Assembly (NCBI GenBank): GCA_015679605.1
Contig: JAAAVE010000435.1
Location: 1-19,187, forward strand
Direction: 5' to 3'
DNA from: Podila epigama
Lineage: Eukaryota; Mortierellomycota; Mortierellomycetes; Mortierellales; Mortierellaceae
DNA: 19,187 nucleotides
The notes beneath the pieces were generated by a model. That model saw nothing but the letters and a program-made list of their open reading frames with translations, was not told where the DNA came from and made no database searches. Each line of letters starts with the position of its first letter. Position 1 is the first letter of the stretch. Made by a program: the position numbers and the translations under genes. Of the stretch, positions 1 to 9,678 are shown piece by piece.

Positions 1-76
1 ATTCATTCATTCATTCATTCATTCATTCATTCATTCATTCATTCATTCATTCATTTATTCATTCATTCATTCACAT
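1..76. repeat. (ATTC)n tetranucleotide microsatellite
   Basis: About eighteen near-perfect copies of ATTC, with one imperfect unit (TTTATTC) near position 55. It reaches the left edge, so its full length is unknown. It sits about 75 bases upstream of the GPI10 start and so is probably in its promoter or 5' UTR. The repeat has no stop in the frame that leads into the gene, so an open frame there is not evidence of coding. Confidence 0.97.
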
Positions 77-149
77 TTTGAAGAACACGCAACAGCAGAG
101 AGCAAAGTACCACCATCAAACACGAACATTTTACGACATCCTTTCAGAC

Positions 150-2496
150 ATGCTTCGACACCATGGGCGCATGCTGACTGGCCTAGTGCTATGGCGCATC
201 ATCAACGCGTGCTTGGTAAAGACCTACTTTAGCCCGGACGAGTACTGGCAGGCCCAGGAAGTTGCACATCATATTGCGTTCGGATATGGATACTTGACCT
301 GGGAGTGGGATGTGGCCCTGCGGTCGGTGCTGCATCCTGCACTCTTTGCTGCCCTCTACAAGATCCTGGCCATCCTAGGCCTCGACGGTGGAGCCTTCTT
401 TGTAATGTCCTTTATTGTTCAAATGAGATTGAAAGAGGAGGAGTGATAGCCATGGACAAAAAAATGCTATAGCTACACTCTTGTGCTGACACTTTGGTTC
501 ATTCACCTTTTCGACCGCTGCAGATATATGCGCCCCGTATCCTTCAAGCCTTCTTTGCGGCACTCGGAGATCTTTATGCCTACCGCTTTGCGCAACGCTT
601 GTTCCGTCATCAGCCTGTCGCCAACTGGACCGTAAGTCTGACTCGTCTTTATCCTTTTATCTTTGACTCTCACTTCAAGGACAAAGAACGAAAAAAGAAG
701 GAAAACATATCTAACCAGCATCCCCCACCATAGTTGTTCTTGTCCGTCGTGAGCTGGTGGAACTTTTTCTGCTCAATAAGGACATTAGCAAACTCGACCG
801 AGGCCGCTTTGACCATCATCGCTCTTTACTATTGGCCATTTGCATCCACCTCAAATGGAACAGGAAGAACAGGAACACTTCACAGTCATGAACATGATCT
901 CGACCATAGGGATAACAATCGACATGGAAATGATCACTCGACACTCGATACCAAGCGATGGCAATGGAATGCATCCACGGGGCGTCATCAAGGGTCCTTG
1001 ACTTGGTCGCTGGCGATCGCGTCTTTGACTTGCATCTTTCGCCCCACGGCCGCCATTCTCTGGATGTTCCTCGGTGTTTCGCTTGTCTGGAGTCAGATCC
1101 GAGATGGAAAACTGACGCGTGTTTTCTCGACTCTTTGGGTAACTGCACTCATCGGGTAAGCAATCATGTTCTCTTGTGTGTCTTACGTGTTACGTTTTAC
1201 GTGCGGATGAAATATGAACAGCCATGTTGCTATGATCCAACTCACTTTGTCATCATCATCCATCCACTATTCATACAGAGGCATGGCACTGTTGGGTGCA
1301 GCGGTACTGGACTCGACTTTACTCTACCACAAATGGACCATGACCCCAATCAACTTTCTACGGGTCAATGTCCTTGACGGCATCTCACTATTCTATGGTT
1401 CTTCCCCATGGCATTGGTACCTCTCACAAGGTCTCCCGATTCTATTCGGTATCTATCTCCCCTTAGTCTTGTTGGGTGCCTGGTATGCATACCCCAGAAC
1501 AACATCAGCGGGGCTCAACCAAGGGCTCAAAAACCAAGTCCTTCAGCTATGCCTGTGGGTGCTTGTTGTGTACAGTAGTCTTGATCACAAGGAATGGAGA
1601 TTCTTGTACCCGATTCTGTACCCTCTACTCCCGTTTGGGGCGGATGCGCTCTATACCTTGTTCCTGTCACTGTCACCACGTGGATGGAGGCATTCGAGGT
1701 TATGCTGGGCGGCTGTAGTGCTGTTGGTGGTTGTGAATGGAATCATGGCCTGGTACACAACCCTGGTACACCAACGTGGCGTAGTGGATGTGATGCAATG
1801 GCTACGGACAGAGGTCAAGCACGAAAAGGTTGTCTCGCTTGGTGTCTTGATGCCATGCCATTCTACGCCCTGGTACAGTAGTCTTCATATCCCGCATGCC
1901 ACAGACCCTGTTGACATGTGGTTCCTCACCTGTGAACCTCCACTCGGGTATGTCCAAAGTCTTGTCGTTGTTTTAACCTCGTTTTGATTCTCAAAGCATG
2001 GGTTCTTTATCGCTCAACTTTGATTATTGACAGCTCTCTTTTTCTTCTTCTTCTTCTTCTCATCACTGCTTTGTTCATTCTCTTCGATAGGGATGTCGAT
2101 ATATCGTCGTATGAGGATGAATCGGACCATTTTTACAAAGACCCAGAGGCATTCTTACGGACGAGAGCTGACCATGTGCCGCAGAGCCGAGGCAGCAAGC
2201 GACCTTTCCGCGATGCCAGTCACCTGCTCCTGTTTGATGTCCTCGTTCCAACATTGAAGCCATGGCTGGCTGAGAGTGGGTACACTGAGGTACGAGAATA
2301 CTCTTTGTCTTCGTCTTCTTCATCGTCATCGTCATCTTTTCTTGATTGCTCATGTCTAAATATGTGTTTGAATGTGATAACCCTGACATATTATTTCTTC
2401 CTTTTTTCATACCAGTGCGCAAGGTTCTTCAACTCTCATTTCCACGAAGATTCAAGGCGGCGAGGCGATGTCGTGGTCTATTGCAGGCCATCTTAA
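150..2496 (+). CDS. GPI10: GPI mannosyltransferase 3 (GPI10 / PIG-B), GT22 family, six exons
   Basis: ER membrane enzyme that adds the third, alpha-1,2-linked mannose to the GPI anchor precursor from dolichol-phosphate-mannose. Exons by hand: 150-401, 524-631, 734-1155, 1279-1947, 2091-2289, 2416-2496; all phases agree, giving 576 residues, near the human (about 554) and yeast (about 616) proteins. The GT22 loop FSPDEYWQAQE is at residues 27-37 (Asp30, Glu31), followed by HHIAFGYGYLTWEWD. Further family blocks are APRILQAFFAALGD, RTLANSTEAALTIIALYYWP, PINFLRVNVLDG, SPWHWYLSQGLPIL, HKEWRFLYPILYPLLPF (from residue 364) and LMPCHSTPWYSS. Many hydrophobic segments fit a multi-pass protein. ATG 150 is the first ATG in the frame; ATG 171 is possible. 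An unusual His/Asp-rich insertion lies near residues 160-205. The last intron is in frame and free of stops. Confidence 0.96.
2035..2062 (+). repeat. (TTC)n tract in GPI10 intron 4
   Basis: A pyrimidine-only run of TTC units lies inside the 143-nt intron 1948-2090, upstream of its acceptor TTCGATAG. It may act as a long polypyrimidine tract for 3' splice-site recognition. Confidence 0.85.
2290..2415 (+). other. GPI10 intron 5, length a multiple of three and stop-free
   Basis: Donor GAG|GTACGAG and acceptor ATACCAG|TGC. The 126 nt equal 42 codons and contain no stop in the reading frame, so retention would insert a Ser-run plus a hydrophobic stretch without breaking the protein. Removal joins GYTE to CARFFNSHFHE, which fits the usual PIG-B C-terminus (FFHTH-like). 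It is therefore called an intron. Confidence 0.8.
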
Positions 2497-2756
2497 TTCG
2501 ATAAGCATCTTTTTTTCTTGTTCGTTTTTATGGGCTGAACCACATCTTTTTTTCTGTGTTTGTTTTTGTTTATCTTCTTTCATTTGTACAATACAAAGAT
2601 CGCAAAAGCATATGTATGAAAACGATGTAATAGATAAAGAAAATTATTACGAATAGGAAGAAGGTATACTGGTATGGTGACCTGTTGGATGAATTAGACG
2701 GTAGGATGGTAAGATGGCAGGAGGGTAGAATGGGGCTCGCAGTTGGTGCTGACTGA
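2497..2756. other. Short convergent intergenic region (3' ends of two genes)
   Basis: 260 bases between the stop codons of GPI10 (+) and the low-complexity protein gene (-). It is T-rich on the GPI10 side and has A/T-rich stretches near 2620-2650 that could hold polyadenylation signals for either gene. No clean AATAAA or other element was found. Confidence 0.7.
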
Positions 2757-5700
2757 CTACCGTCTTCCAGGCTGGACAAGTGGCTGTTGGTGTACATGTG
2801 CGGCATACTGCTCATTGGGGTACATGGGGTAACCATACGGCGGTGGCATGTAATATCCTTGCTGACCGGTCGTATCTGCATGTTGTTGCTGTTGTGGTGT
2901 AGGCTGCATAGGTGGGATAGCCATTGGCTCGGGATACCCACGGGCATACGGTCCAAAGTCACCACCGTTGATTCCACCTGGCATCCGAGAGTAGTCAATT
3001 GAACCGCGTCCTCGCGTTGATGCGCCAGAGGAGGCGCCATTGCCTCCTCCGAGACCAGCAGCGCCCATTCCCATTCCCATACCCATACCCATACCCATTT
3101 CCATACCCACACCCATGCCCATACTCATGCCACCCATTCCCATGCCCATATGCATACCCATACCAACACCAGGCCCATTCATCTGCCGCAAAGCAGAATC
3201 ATTGCGGGCCAGTGGATGTTGGTTCTTGAGACGAGCTGATTGTGATCGACGAGGCAAAGGGTGGAGCAAGGTAGTGGGTGGGATCGGATACATGGTGGAT
3301 GACAAAGCTGCGGCCGCCGCTGCTGCTGCAGAAGAAGAAGTAGAAGGCGATGATGATGAATTGGGGCTATAATTGGCATTGTTGCTGGCCATATTCACAG
3401 GTGACATCATCCCCTGGCGCATGTCGCGAGAGTGTTGGTAGCTGTGGCGAGCATGGCGTGAAGGTGTCCCAGGTCCGCTACTCATCATACCCGTCGGTCC
3501 TGTCGGTAACCTGTCGATAGAGTATGAAGGATGGTGGCTCATGCTCACTGGTGTCGCAGGTGCTGGAAACTGGTATCCAAGTGGAATCGAGGCCGACCCA
3601 TGTTGTTGGTGGTGGTGATGATAGGGTGAATGCTGTTGTTGCTGTTGAGGAGTGTATGGCATTGGTAGAGTTGGATGCATATTCTTGCCAAGTGGTGAAA
3701 AGGGCGTCTGGTTGACAGGTGTCACCATAACATCTTCACCATAGTCATTCCCAGCCTGTCCTACAAAGTTTGTACCAAGTTTTGGCAAGATTGGTCCACG
3801 AGCGGCAGAACTGCGTCGGCTGAGGATGATGGGTTGGTCATCATCCGAGGACTCGTTACCGTTATTGCTCTCTTTACAGCTGGCGGCCGAGGATGGGATG
3901 GTATGAGGCTCGCTCGATGTGGTCGCCATGTTCTTGAGACCATGGATTGAATCAACAACGGTGCTACCCCCGCCACAGCTGCTACTACCACCCTTGGCCG
4001 ATTCTGGGTCTTCGAATGACGTCGCAGTTGCTTCGTCGCCTTGAGGACCTTCCGCTCCTTCAGTCTCTGGTTCAATTCCGTCCGCCATGGATACTCTTTT
4101 AGAACGATTCTCAGCTACGGCGAGAACCTCAATGGCCTTTGTTACATCATCCACTTGGTCCTGCTGTTGGTCCTGGTCTACACAAGTCAAAGTCGGTGGC
4201 ATCTTCTCAGCCGATGATGATGATTCTTCACATTCAGAGTCGCCCCTGCTCGGAGACAAGCCCTTGACATCTTCCTGGCTTTGTCCATGTGTAACACTGC
4301 AGCCACTGTCACTCGGCAGAGTTCTTTGGGATGACAGGTTTGACAATGCATAAGGATCGGCTCCCCAGGAATCTTCAGAGGCACGCGCGGAGGAGCTGGT
4401 TATACTCTGCTGCCTCGAATTTCGGCGAGGCGACAAAGGGTGGCCACTGTCTGAATATGTGGAGACGGGCATGTTGCCCGTGCCGGGAACATGTCCATTT
4501 CGACTGTAGAACTGGGTGTTGGCCAAGAGTGGGTCGCTGGACAAGGGACCTGCGTCATTGTAACCATAGGGTGACATGGGCGTGTGACTGAGTGTGTGCT
4601 GAGGATAGGCGCCTATGCCGGAAGGTAGGCTGTGTGGATGCGACGTATGGTTGTAGAAGAGCTGCTGTTGTTGATGTTGCTGCTGTTGTTGATGTTGATG
4701 TTGCTGCTGTTGCTGCTGTTGCTGAAGCTGAAGACGATAATCCTCCATACTGTACATCAAATGAGGGTCTACACCACCATAGGGCATGTTGTTGTAAGGC
4801 ATGTGTTCTTGCATCTGCATTTGCATCTGCATTTGCATTTGCATCTGTAGTTGCATCTGCTGGATATGATTGTATTCGTCCATGTATTCTTCATAGTATT
4901 CATCCCGAGCTGCTGCAGCTGCCCCAACCAAGACAGCGCGATGCCGACCTTTCATTCGGTCAATGACCGCTTCGTGATTTATGGGCTGTGGTTGAGGTTC
5001 GGGTTCGGGTTCAGGCAGTTTGAAGGTGCCTAGAGCCTTTCTGCCCGGCGATTGACAGCTGTGGTTTGGGTAGAGGAGTTGATGTTGTTGTTGCAGAAAC
5101 AAGAGTTGCCTCTGGTGCTTTTGGAGCTCGTCCACCTCGTCTTCGTCAGACTTTTCAGAGTCGGAAGTGTCGTCGCTGCATTCGTCATCGCTAGGGAGTT
5201 GAACGTTGGCCTTTTTGGAAGCCTCCCTGAGCCTTGCACTGACTTGAGCCTTGTCCTCGGCCTCCTTTGTTGACTCTAGACCGCTGCGTAGAAGGGTATT
5301 GTCGCCATAGTTGTCTTTGGTCTGGTACTGGTTTCGAGATGAGGCGACCGATGATGCAGAGACTGAAGATTGCGTCTTTTGTTGGAGTTGCGACTTTAAA
5401 AAGACATTGTTCTTGAAGGCTGCACTCTGCTCTAGCTTGCCGACTTGAGGTTTGGTACCAGCCGAGTTTGTGCTTGAGGTACCCGAGTCGAGTTGGCGGG
5501 AGAGCTCAAGTACATGACTAAAATCTGTCGAGCGAGGGGTAGAGCGTGTCGCCCATCAATGTTAGACAACAAGCAGGGTGGGGGGAGTCGTGAACAAAGC
5601 AAGGGTCAACATGGTCAGGATTTTTTTTAGGGCAATTGGCAGGATTAGAAGTTGCAAAAAAACCTCTCCTTGGGAAAAAGGGGAAGGGAGGAGGGAAGAT

Positions 5701-6165
5701 GCCGAAGGTCAATGCCAACGTGGCCATTCTCACGCATTTTTGAAAGGAGAATAAAGGATGGTGTTGGTCAGACCCCATCCAAAGAAGTAGAGGAAAGAAA
5801 GAGTCTGGACATGGAAAAGTGAACATACCACTAAACTCTGTCTGTGTAGGTTGTGGAGTGCCTGGAGAGGTGCTGGAGAGTTCGCCCATGATGTCGTCCA
5901 TGAGTGAAAGTGAGAGAGTTGGTTGCTTATGTGATGTTGAAGTAGTTGCGGTAGAAGGGGATGGTGACGCAAGGTGGGTCGTTGCCGTTGCCGTAGACGG
6001 TGTGACTGAGGGAATGGTCAGGGGCAAGGGCAAGGGCAAGGGTGCGGGAACGGGCAAGTCAATGCTACTTCTAATTGACAACGACGTGCGTTCCTGGCTG
6101 TCGGGCGACATGGGTCTATCACCCTTTGACTTTTTCTTTTTAAGGAGCATTGACAGTTTCCCCAT
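2757..6165 (-). CDS. Large disordered Gln/Met/Ser-rich protein of unknown function, two exons
   Basis: Exon 1 is 6165-5829 and exon 2 is 5524-2757; donor AGTG|GTATGTTC and acceptor CTCGACAG|ATTTTAG join in phase (G plus AT makes Asp) and give 1034 residues. I do not recognise the family. The start MGKLSMLLKKKKSK is the first ATG in its frame and is strongly basic. Then come a Pro/Thr/Ser-rich region, a short block SLMDDIMGEL, an acidic Ser-rich segment (about 223-242), a Pro-Glu repeat, and RMKGRHRAVLVGAAAAARDE (about 302-321). Repeats follow: Gln-Met (333-351), poly-Gln/His (about 378-403), poly-Ala (near 840-850) and Gly-Met (about 895-934). The tail is Tyr/Pro/Gln-rich. Four basic-Ser sites (RRNS, KRVS, RRSS, RRSQS) resemble AGC-kinase targets. 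No catalytic or membrane domain is visible. It could be a scaffold or RNA-granule protein; that is a guess from composition only. Confidence 0.8.
3063..3175 (-). repeat. Hexanucleotide repeat encoding Gly-Met
   Basis: Degenerate CCCATA/CCCATT/CCCATG units on the + strand read on the - strand as alternating Gly and Met, with occasional His, Ser, Val or Glu. The unit is two codons long, so length changes keep the frame. Substitutions between units show it is not freshly expanded. Confidence 0.92.
4655..4731 (-). repeat. CAG/CAA tract encoding poly-Gln/His
   Basis: Mixed CAG, CAA and CAT codons on the - strand encode runs of eight, five and four Gln separated by His. Use of both Gln codons suggests selection on the peptide rather than simple slippage alone. 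Confidence 0.9.
4810..4862 (-). repeat. Hexanucleotide repeat encoding Gln-Met
   Basis: GCATCT/GCATTT units on the + strand translate on the - strand as about eight Gln-Met dipeptides. This is a second Met-containing dipeptide repeat in the same protein, built from a different hexamer than the Gly-Met tract. Confidence 0.9.
5525..5828 (-). other. 304-nt intron of the low-complexity protein gene
   Basis: GT..AG intron with donor GTATGTTC at 5828 and acceptor GACAG ending at 5525. It is about twice the length of most introns in the window. Reading through it keeps the frame open almost to its end but stops at 5518-5520. Splicing is needed to join exon 1 to the long downstream frame. Confidence 0.75.
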
Positions 6166-6763
6166 TGTGTTGATTTGTGAGGGTGAGAGAGTGAGTGTGT
6201 GGATGTTGGTGATGTGAATGTGAGTATGCGAGTGTATGCTGGCGTGAGTGTGAGAGTATATGTGCGGTGTGTGTGCGTTTGTGGTGGATGTTAAGGATAG
6301 ATGGTGAGTGGGATAGGCGAGGATAGAAGGTACACTGAGAGGGGGAAAGTGAGGTGTGTGTGTCGAGTGTAGGGGCGATGTCAAGATGGAAAGAAGAAGA
6401 GTGAACGCTTTGTCAAGATGGGGTATAGGATAGCGCCTTGCTGTCGATCTAGGATACAAGACGGTTCATGAACATGAGGTAAGAGAGTTGCGTAAGGTGG
6501 ATGAAAGGAGAGCAAAAGGATGTGATAAGGAGAAGAAGAGAGAGAAGACAACAACAACACAAAAAAAGCGCGGCAAAAAGAATAAAAAATGAATGGTTCT
6601 GAATGGTTAGTTCAAGTGGGTAATGGTATCGATTGTGTGAAAGTGAAAGTTGGGTCTTGGAGGATTCGTGATAGGACGGAGGCGAGTTGTTCTGTTGTTT
6701 TGGACAGGATGGACACAAATACACACAACCTTTGTAGATCGAGATTGAGAGAGACAGAGAGAA

Positions 6764-6860
6764 CGCGTGTGTGTATGTGTGTGTGTGTGTATGTGGATTG
6801 AGTGGATGTGAATGTCTGTGTGTGCGTGTGTGTGTGTGTGTCTATGCTTGTCTGTGTGTG
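6764..6860. repeat. (GT)n dinucleotide-rich tract
   Basis: Interrupted runs of alternating GT with ATGT and GCGT variants on the + strand, the longest around 6823-6840. It lies about 600-700 bases upstream of the start of the minus-strand gene, in its likely promoter or 5' UTR. Confidence 0.93.
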
Positions 6861-7022
6861 AATACGTGTAAACGAACGTGTCTGTGTGTCTGAATATGTA
6901 AACAGAAAGTGAGAGTGAGATGTGCTTTTTTTTTTTTTGGGAATTTCGGGAATCTCTTTTCTGCTAAAGGTGGAGTGGAGTGCAAAGTGGTTGCAATTGA
7001 GGTGTTCTTCGGAGAGACACAC

Positions 7023-7087
7023 AAGAAAGAGAAGGAAAGGGGAGAAGGGGGAGAAAAAGGAAGGGGGAGAAGAGGGAAAAGGGAAGG
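7023..7087 (+). repeat. 65-nt uninterrupted purine tract with five G-runs
   Basis: Every base from 7023 to 7087 is A or G. G-runs of three or more lie at 7039-7042, 7047-7051, 7063-7067, 7074-7076 and 7081-7083, with loops of 4, 11, 6 and 4 bases. The tract could form a triplex, or a G-quadruplex with one long loop. Confidence 0.9.
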
Positions 7088-7463
7088 CGATGAAGACAAG
7101 GATGAGTGACGACGATGAGGATGAGGATGCGGATGCGGATACAAAGAAGAAGTAGAAGAAAAGAAAAAAAAAGATGAAGGCAATGACTATTGGCAACCCC
7201 ATGATATATCCATCTCTTGCATCCTTGAAGGATGGACATGAACGTAAAGGGAGATGAGGTGCGCGTGTGCGCGTTCCTTCGTTCCTTCCACAAGAACCGA
7301 ATGGTGCCGCAATGGTGGTGGGTGGATGCGATGCGATGGTGGTTATGATGGGTGGTTGGATGGTTATCATGCCGAGGTGAATGACTCTGACAAAGAGTAC
7401 AGGAGGAGAAGAAGAGAAGGAGGTAGAGGAGGTAGAGGAGGAGACAGAGAAAGAGAACAGGAT

Positions 7464-7488
7464 GACCATGGCCCATTATACCATGGTC
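7464..7488. repeat. Inverted repeat with 8-bp perfect arms
   Basis: GACCATGG at 7464-7471 pairs with CCATGGTC at 7481-7488 across a 9-base spacer. Each arm carries the self-complementary CCATGG. A related GGACCATGG lies at 7528-7536. It may be a protein-binding site or chance; no function can be assigned. Confidence 0.6.
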
Positions 7489-7992
7489 CCATCACTATGA
7501 CCATTGATACTATTTCACCGTAGCATTGGACCATGGAGCAACGAGATCGTGAGCCATTTTCTGCTGCTGTGCGTTACGCGTTTGTGTAGTCAGTCCATTT
7601 TCATTTTGTTTTTCTTTTTTGGACCCATGTCACATTTCTCTTCTTTTGTTTGGCGCCACTTTTGGGATGAGTTCCAATGGTGGTCTTTTTGTTGGATGAT
7701 TGTTACCCTCACGACGTTCTCTGTCTGTTTGTCTGTGTCCAGACTTTTGTCCTTGTTTACTCCGAGGGAGATGAATGGATATGAGAAGGATGAATGGATA
7801 GATGGATGGGATGGGATGAGCGTGATTGAATAACAGGGGACAGCATTTGACCCATAGGCGAGGATAAGTGTCCGGAGATGCCTTCATCCACTTTTGGCCA
7901 TAACAAAGAACGCGCGGTTATACAAGAAGCAAGATGGAGATGGAGTGACCATCAACAATGAGAGAACCACGCCAACCCCATGTACTTTTCTT

Positions 7993-8058
7993 GCTACAAC
8001 TCCAACTCCAACTCCAGCTCCAGCTCCAGCTCCAGCTCCAACTCCAACTCCAACTCCA
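7993..8058 (+). repeat. (AACTCC/AGCTCC)n hexanucleotide repeat
   Basis: About ten tandem six-base units, in blocks of AACTCC, then AGCTCC, then AACTCC again. All three + frames are open through it. The resulting Ser-Asn, Leu-Gln or Thr-Pro peptides reflect the repeat and are not evidence of a gene. Confidence 0.93.
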
Positions 8059-9668
8059 CGTTCACATCCCTCCTCAGTCTCAGTCTATCCGACCTGTCAG
8101 GGATAACCGACAACAGTGTGAGTGCCAACGCGAGTATGAGTGTGAATGTGAGTATGAGTGGGAGTGCGAGGACGACTCTTGTTCTTACCCAGACCAGGAC
8201 AACAAGAATTCCCTTTCCTGTCCCTTTGCTTAGATCTCAGTTACGGCTTCACATCGTCATCATCATCATCATCATTGTGCCTGTACCTGTGTCCGGCTCT
8301 CTCCACCTCGTCATTTTCTCTTCTCCCCCTGTCCATAAAACCACCACTTGGAATAACACCACTTTTTTTTGCCACAAGGAGTAACATTGATCCATCAGAC
8401 ATTACTAACAGGTGCAGGCACAGGCACACGCGCACAGGCACAGAAACGCGTCTCGTTGGTTCTTTAGAACATATTAACCAAAAAAAAAGATCACTCTTTG
8501 ACCCCCGTCATGCCCTCTCCATGTCTTTTCCTGTCCCCCTTCTCTTCCTTCTCTCTCTTTCAGTCTGTCTCCTTATACAATGAATGGTATATGAAATGCT
8601 GCTTTCAAAATAAAGGGCAATGATGTGACTAGACCTGGATATGAACATGGGATGTACCGGATTATAATGTACTCTTCTTTGGCGTCACTCTTTATCTGTC
8701 AAAAAAACGATGGCGCCACTTGTGGACTCTTCATTTTCCCAGATTACACGACCAGATAAAAGAACAATAAAAAGAAAAGTGGATGGAATGGAATGGATAG
8801 AGTGTAAAAAGGGGGTGGCACCAGATGAAGGAACTCACTCCTTGCCTTTTTTGTGTTTGTTCATTGCTTGTTCACCCCAACCGTTTCTGCTCACTCATCA
8901 TGGAACAAATGGTGAGCCAAAGTAGCATGGAAAACGGTTGACGCGTGGAAAACATGGTGAGCAGTAGAGCATCTTTTTTTTTCTGGCTCTTATCTGCTAT
9001 GCTAGTCGCAGAGTTGCAGATGTGCTGGAGGTAACACTTTACCTTGATGTCAGGTCTGAGTGAGCTGAAAGGGTTGTAGGGTGAGTTGTCTGTTGTATTA
9101 TCGCGCCTTCAGGCGAGTTGGTAGTAGGTGAGAAGGTGAGAAGGTGAGCAAGTATGGGATCAAGAGTGAAATGGATTGTGTCAAACGAGAATACTGCCGG
9201 ATCGGCAATTTTTTTTTTTCTGTGGTCTTTTTGCGGCGATAGTGCAAGGGACGCGGTGTGGTGTGGGTCAAGAAGAGCACAAGTTTAAAGAAGAAGAAAG
9301 AAGAAAAGAAAAGAGAAAGAATGATGCAAATGGCATTGACGACAGGTGGCAAATAAAAATAAGAAAAGACAACATCTTCAACCCTTTTTTCACACCCATT
9401 TTTCATACAATACCTACTACACACATTATAAGGCACAGACAAAGAATAAAAAAAAGACGGATGGTCCACCCCTCTTTGTTCATTCTCTATAGAATGACCA
9501 ATGGCCATTATCTTTTTCCCTTCTTTTTTGCCTTTTTGCAGAAAAAAAATATGCCTCCTGCATTTTTTTTTCTGTTGGTGTTTTCGATGTTTCCGTGGCA
9601 AAAATTAATGGATGGGGATGGGATAGTTCGGCCTGCATGGGGTTTGTGCCTAGGGAGACAGTCACAGG

Positions 9669-9678
9669 GTCACATGAT
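9669..9678. promoter_or_regulatory. E-box-like site upstream of KRE33
   Basis: GTCACATGAT, a CACATG E-box flanked by GT, lies about 180 bases before the KRE33 start. Its reverse-complement relative GTCATGTGAC occurs between TAF5 and the SIW14-like gene. Fungal bHLH factors bind CACRTG-type sites; binding here is inference. Confidence 0.3.

Noticed and set aside
78-149. Extension of GPI10 upstream to position 78
   Set aside because: Position 78 is TTG, not ATG. The upstream frame is open only because the (ATTC)n repeat has no stops. The first ATG is at 150 and gives the expected family N-terminus.
2999-3372. Plus-strand Pro-Ile repeat frames opposite the Gly-Met tract
   Set aside because: These are antisense readings of the hexamer repeat inside the minus-strand exon, which has the longer frame and the correct splice joint.
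6166-6459. In-frame extension of the minus-strand gene above its ATG at 6165
   Set aside because: No ATG exists in that stretch, and the translation is a His/Thr/Ser repeat derived from CA-rich DNA, typical of a 5' UTR.
6612-7469. 285-codon minus-strand open frame in the intergenic gap
   Set aside because: Composed of Ser/Phe and Thr/His runs from purine-rich and GT repeats, with other frames also open and no recognisable domain.
7894-8583. Overlapping + strand open frames (Ser-Asn, Leu-Gln and Thr-Pro versions)
   Set aside because: All three frames are open through the same hexamer repeat, so openness is not evidence of coding. The non-repeat part shows no family.
7651-8720. Exact repeat TGGCGCCACT at 7651-7660 and 8711-8720
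   Set aside because: Only ten bases and two copies, with no further flanking identity. It is too short to call a terminal repeat or mobile element.
8710-8925. 71-codon open frame with a good ATG context (acgATGGCG)
   Set aside because: Too short, no similarity recognised and no splice partner. It could be a small gene, but the sequence alone does not support it.
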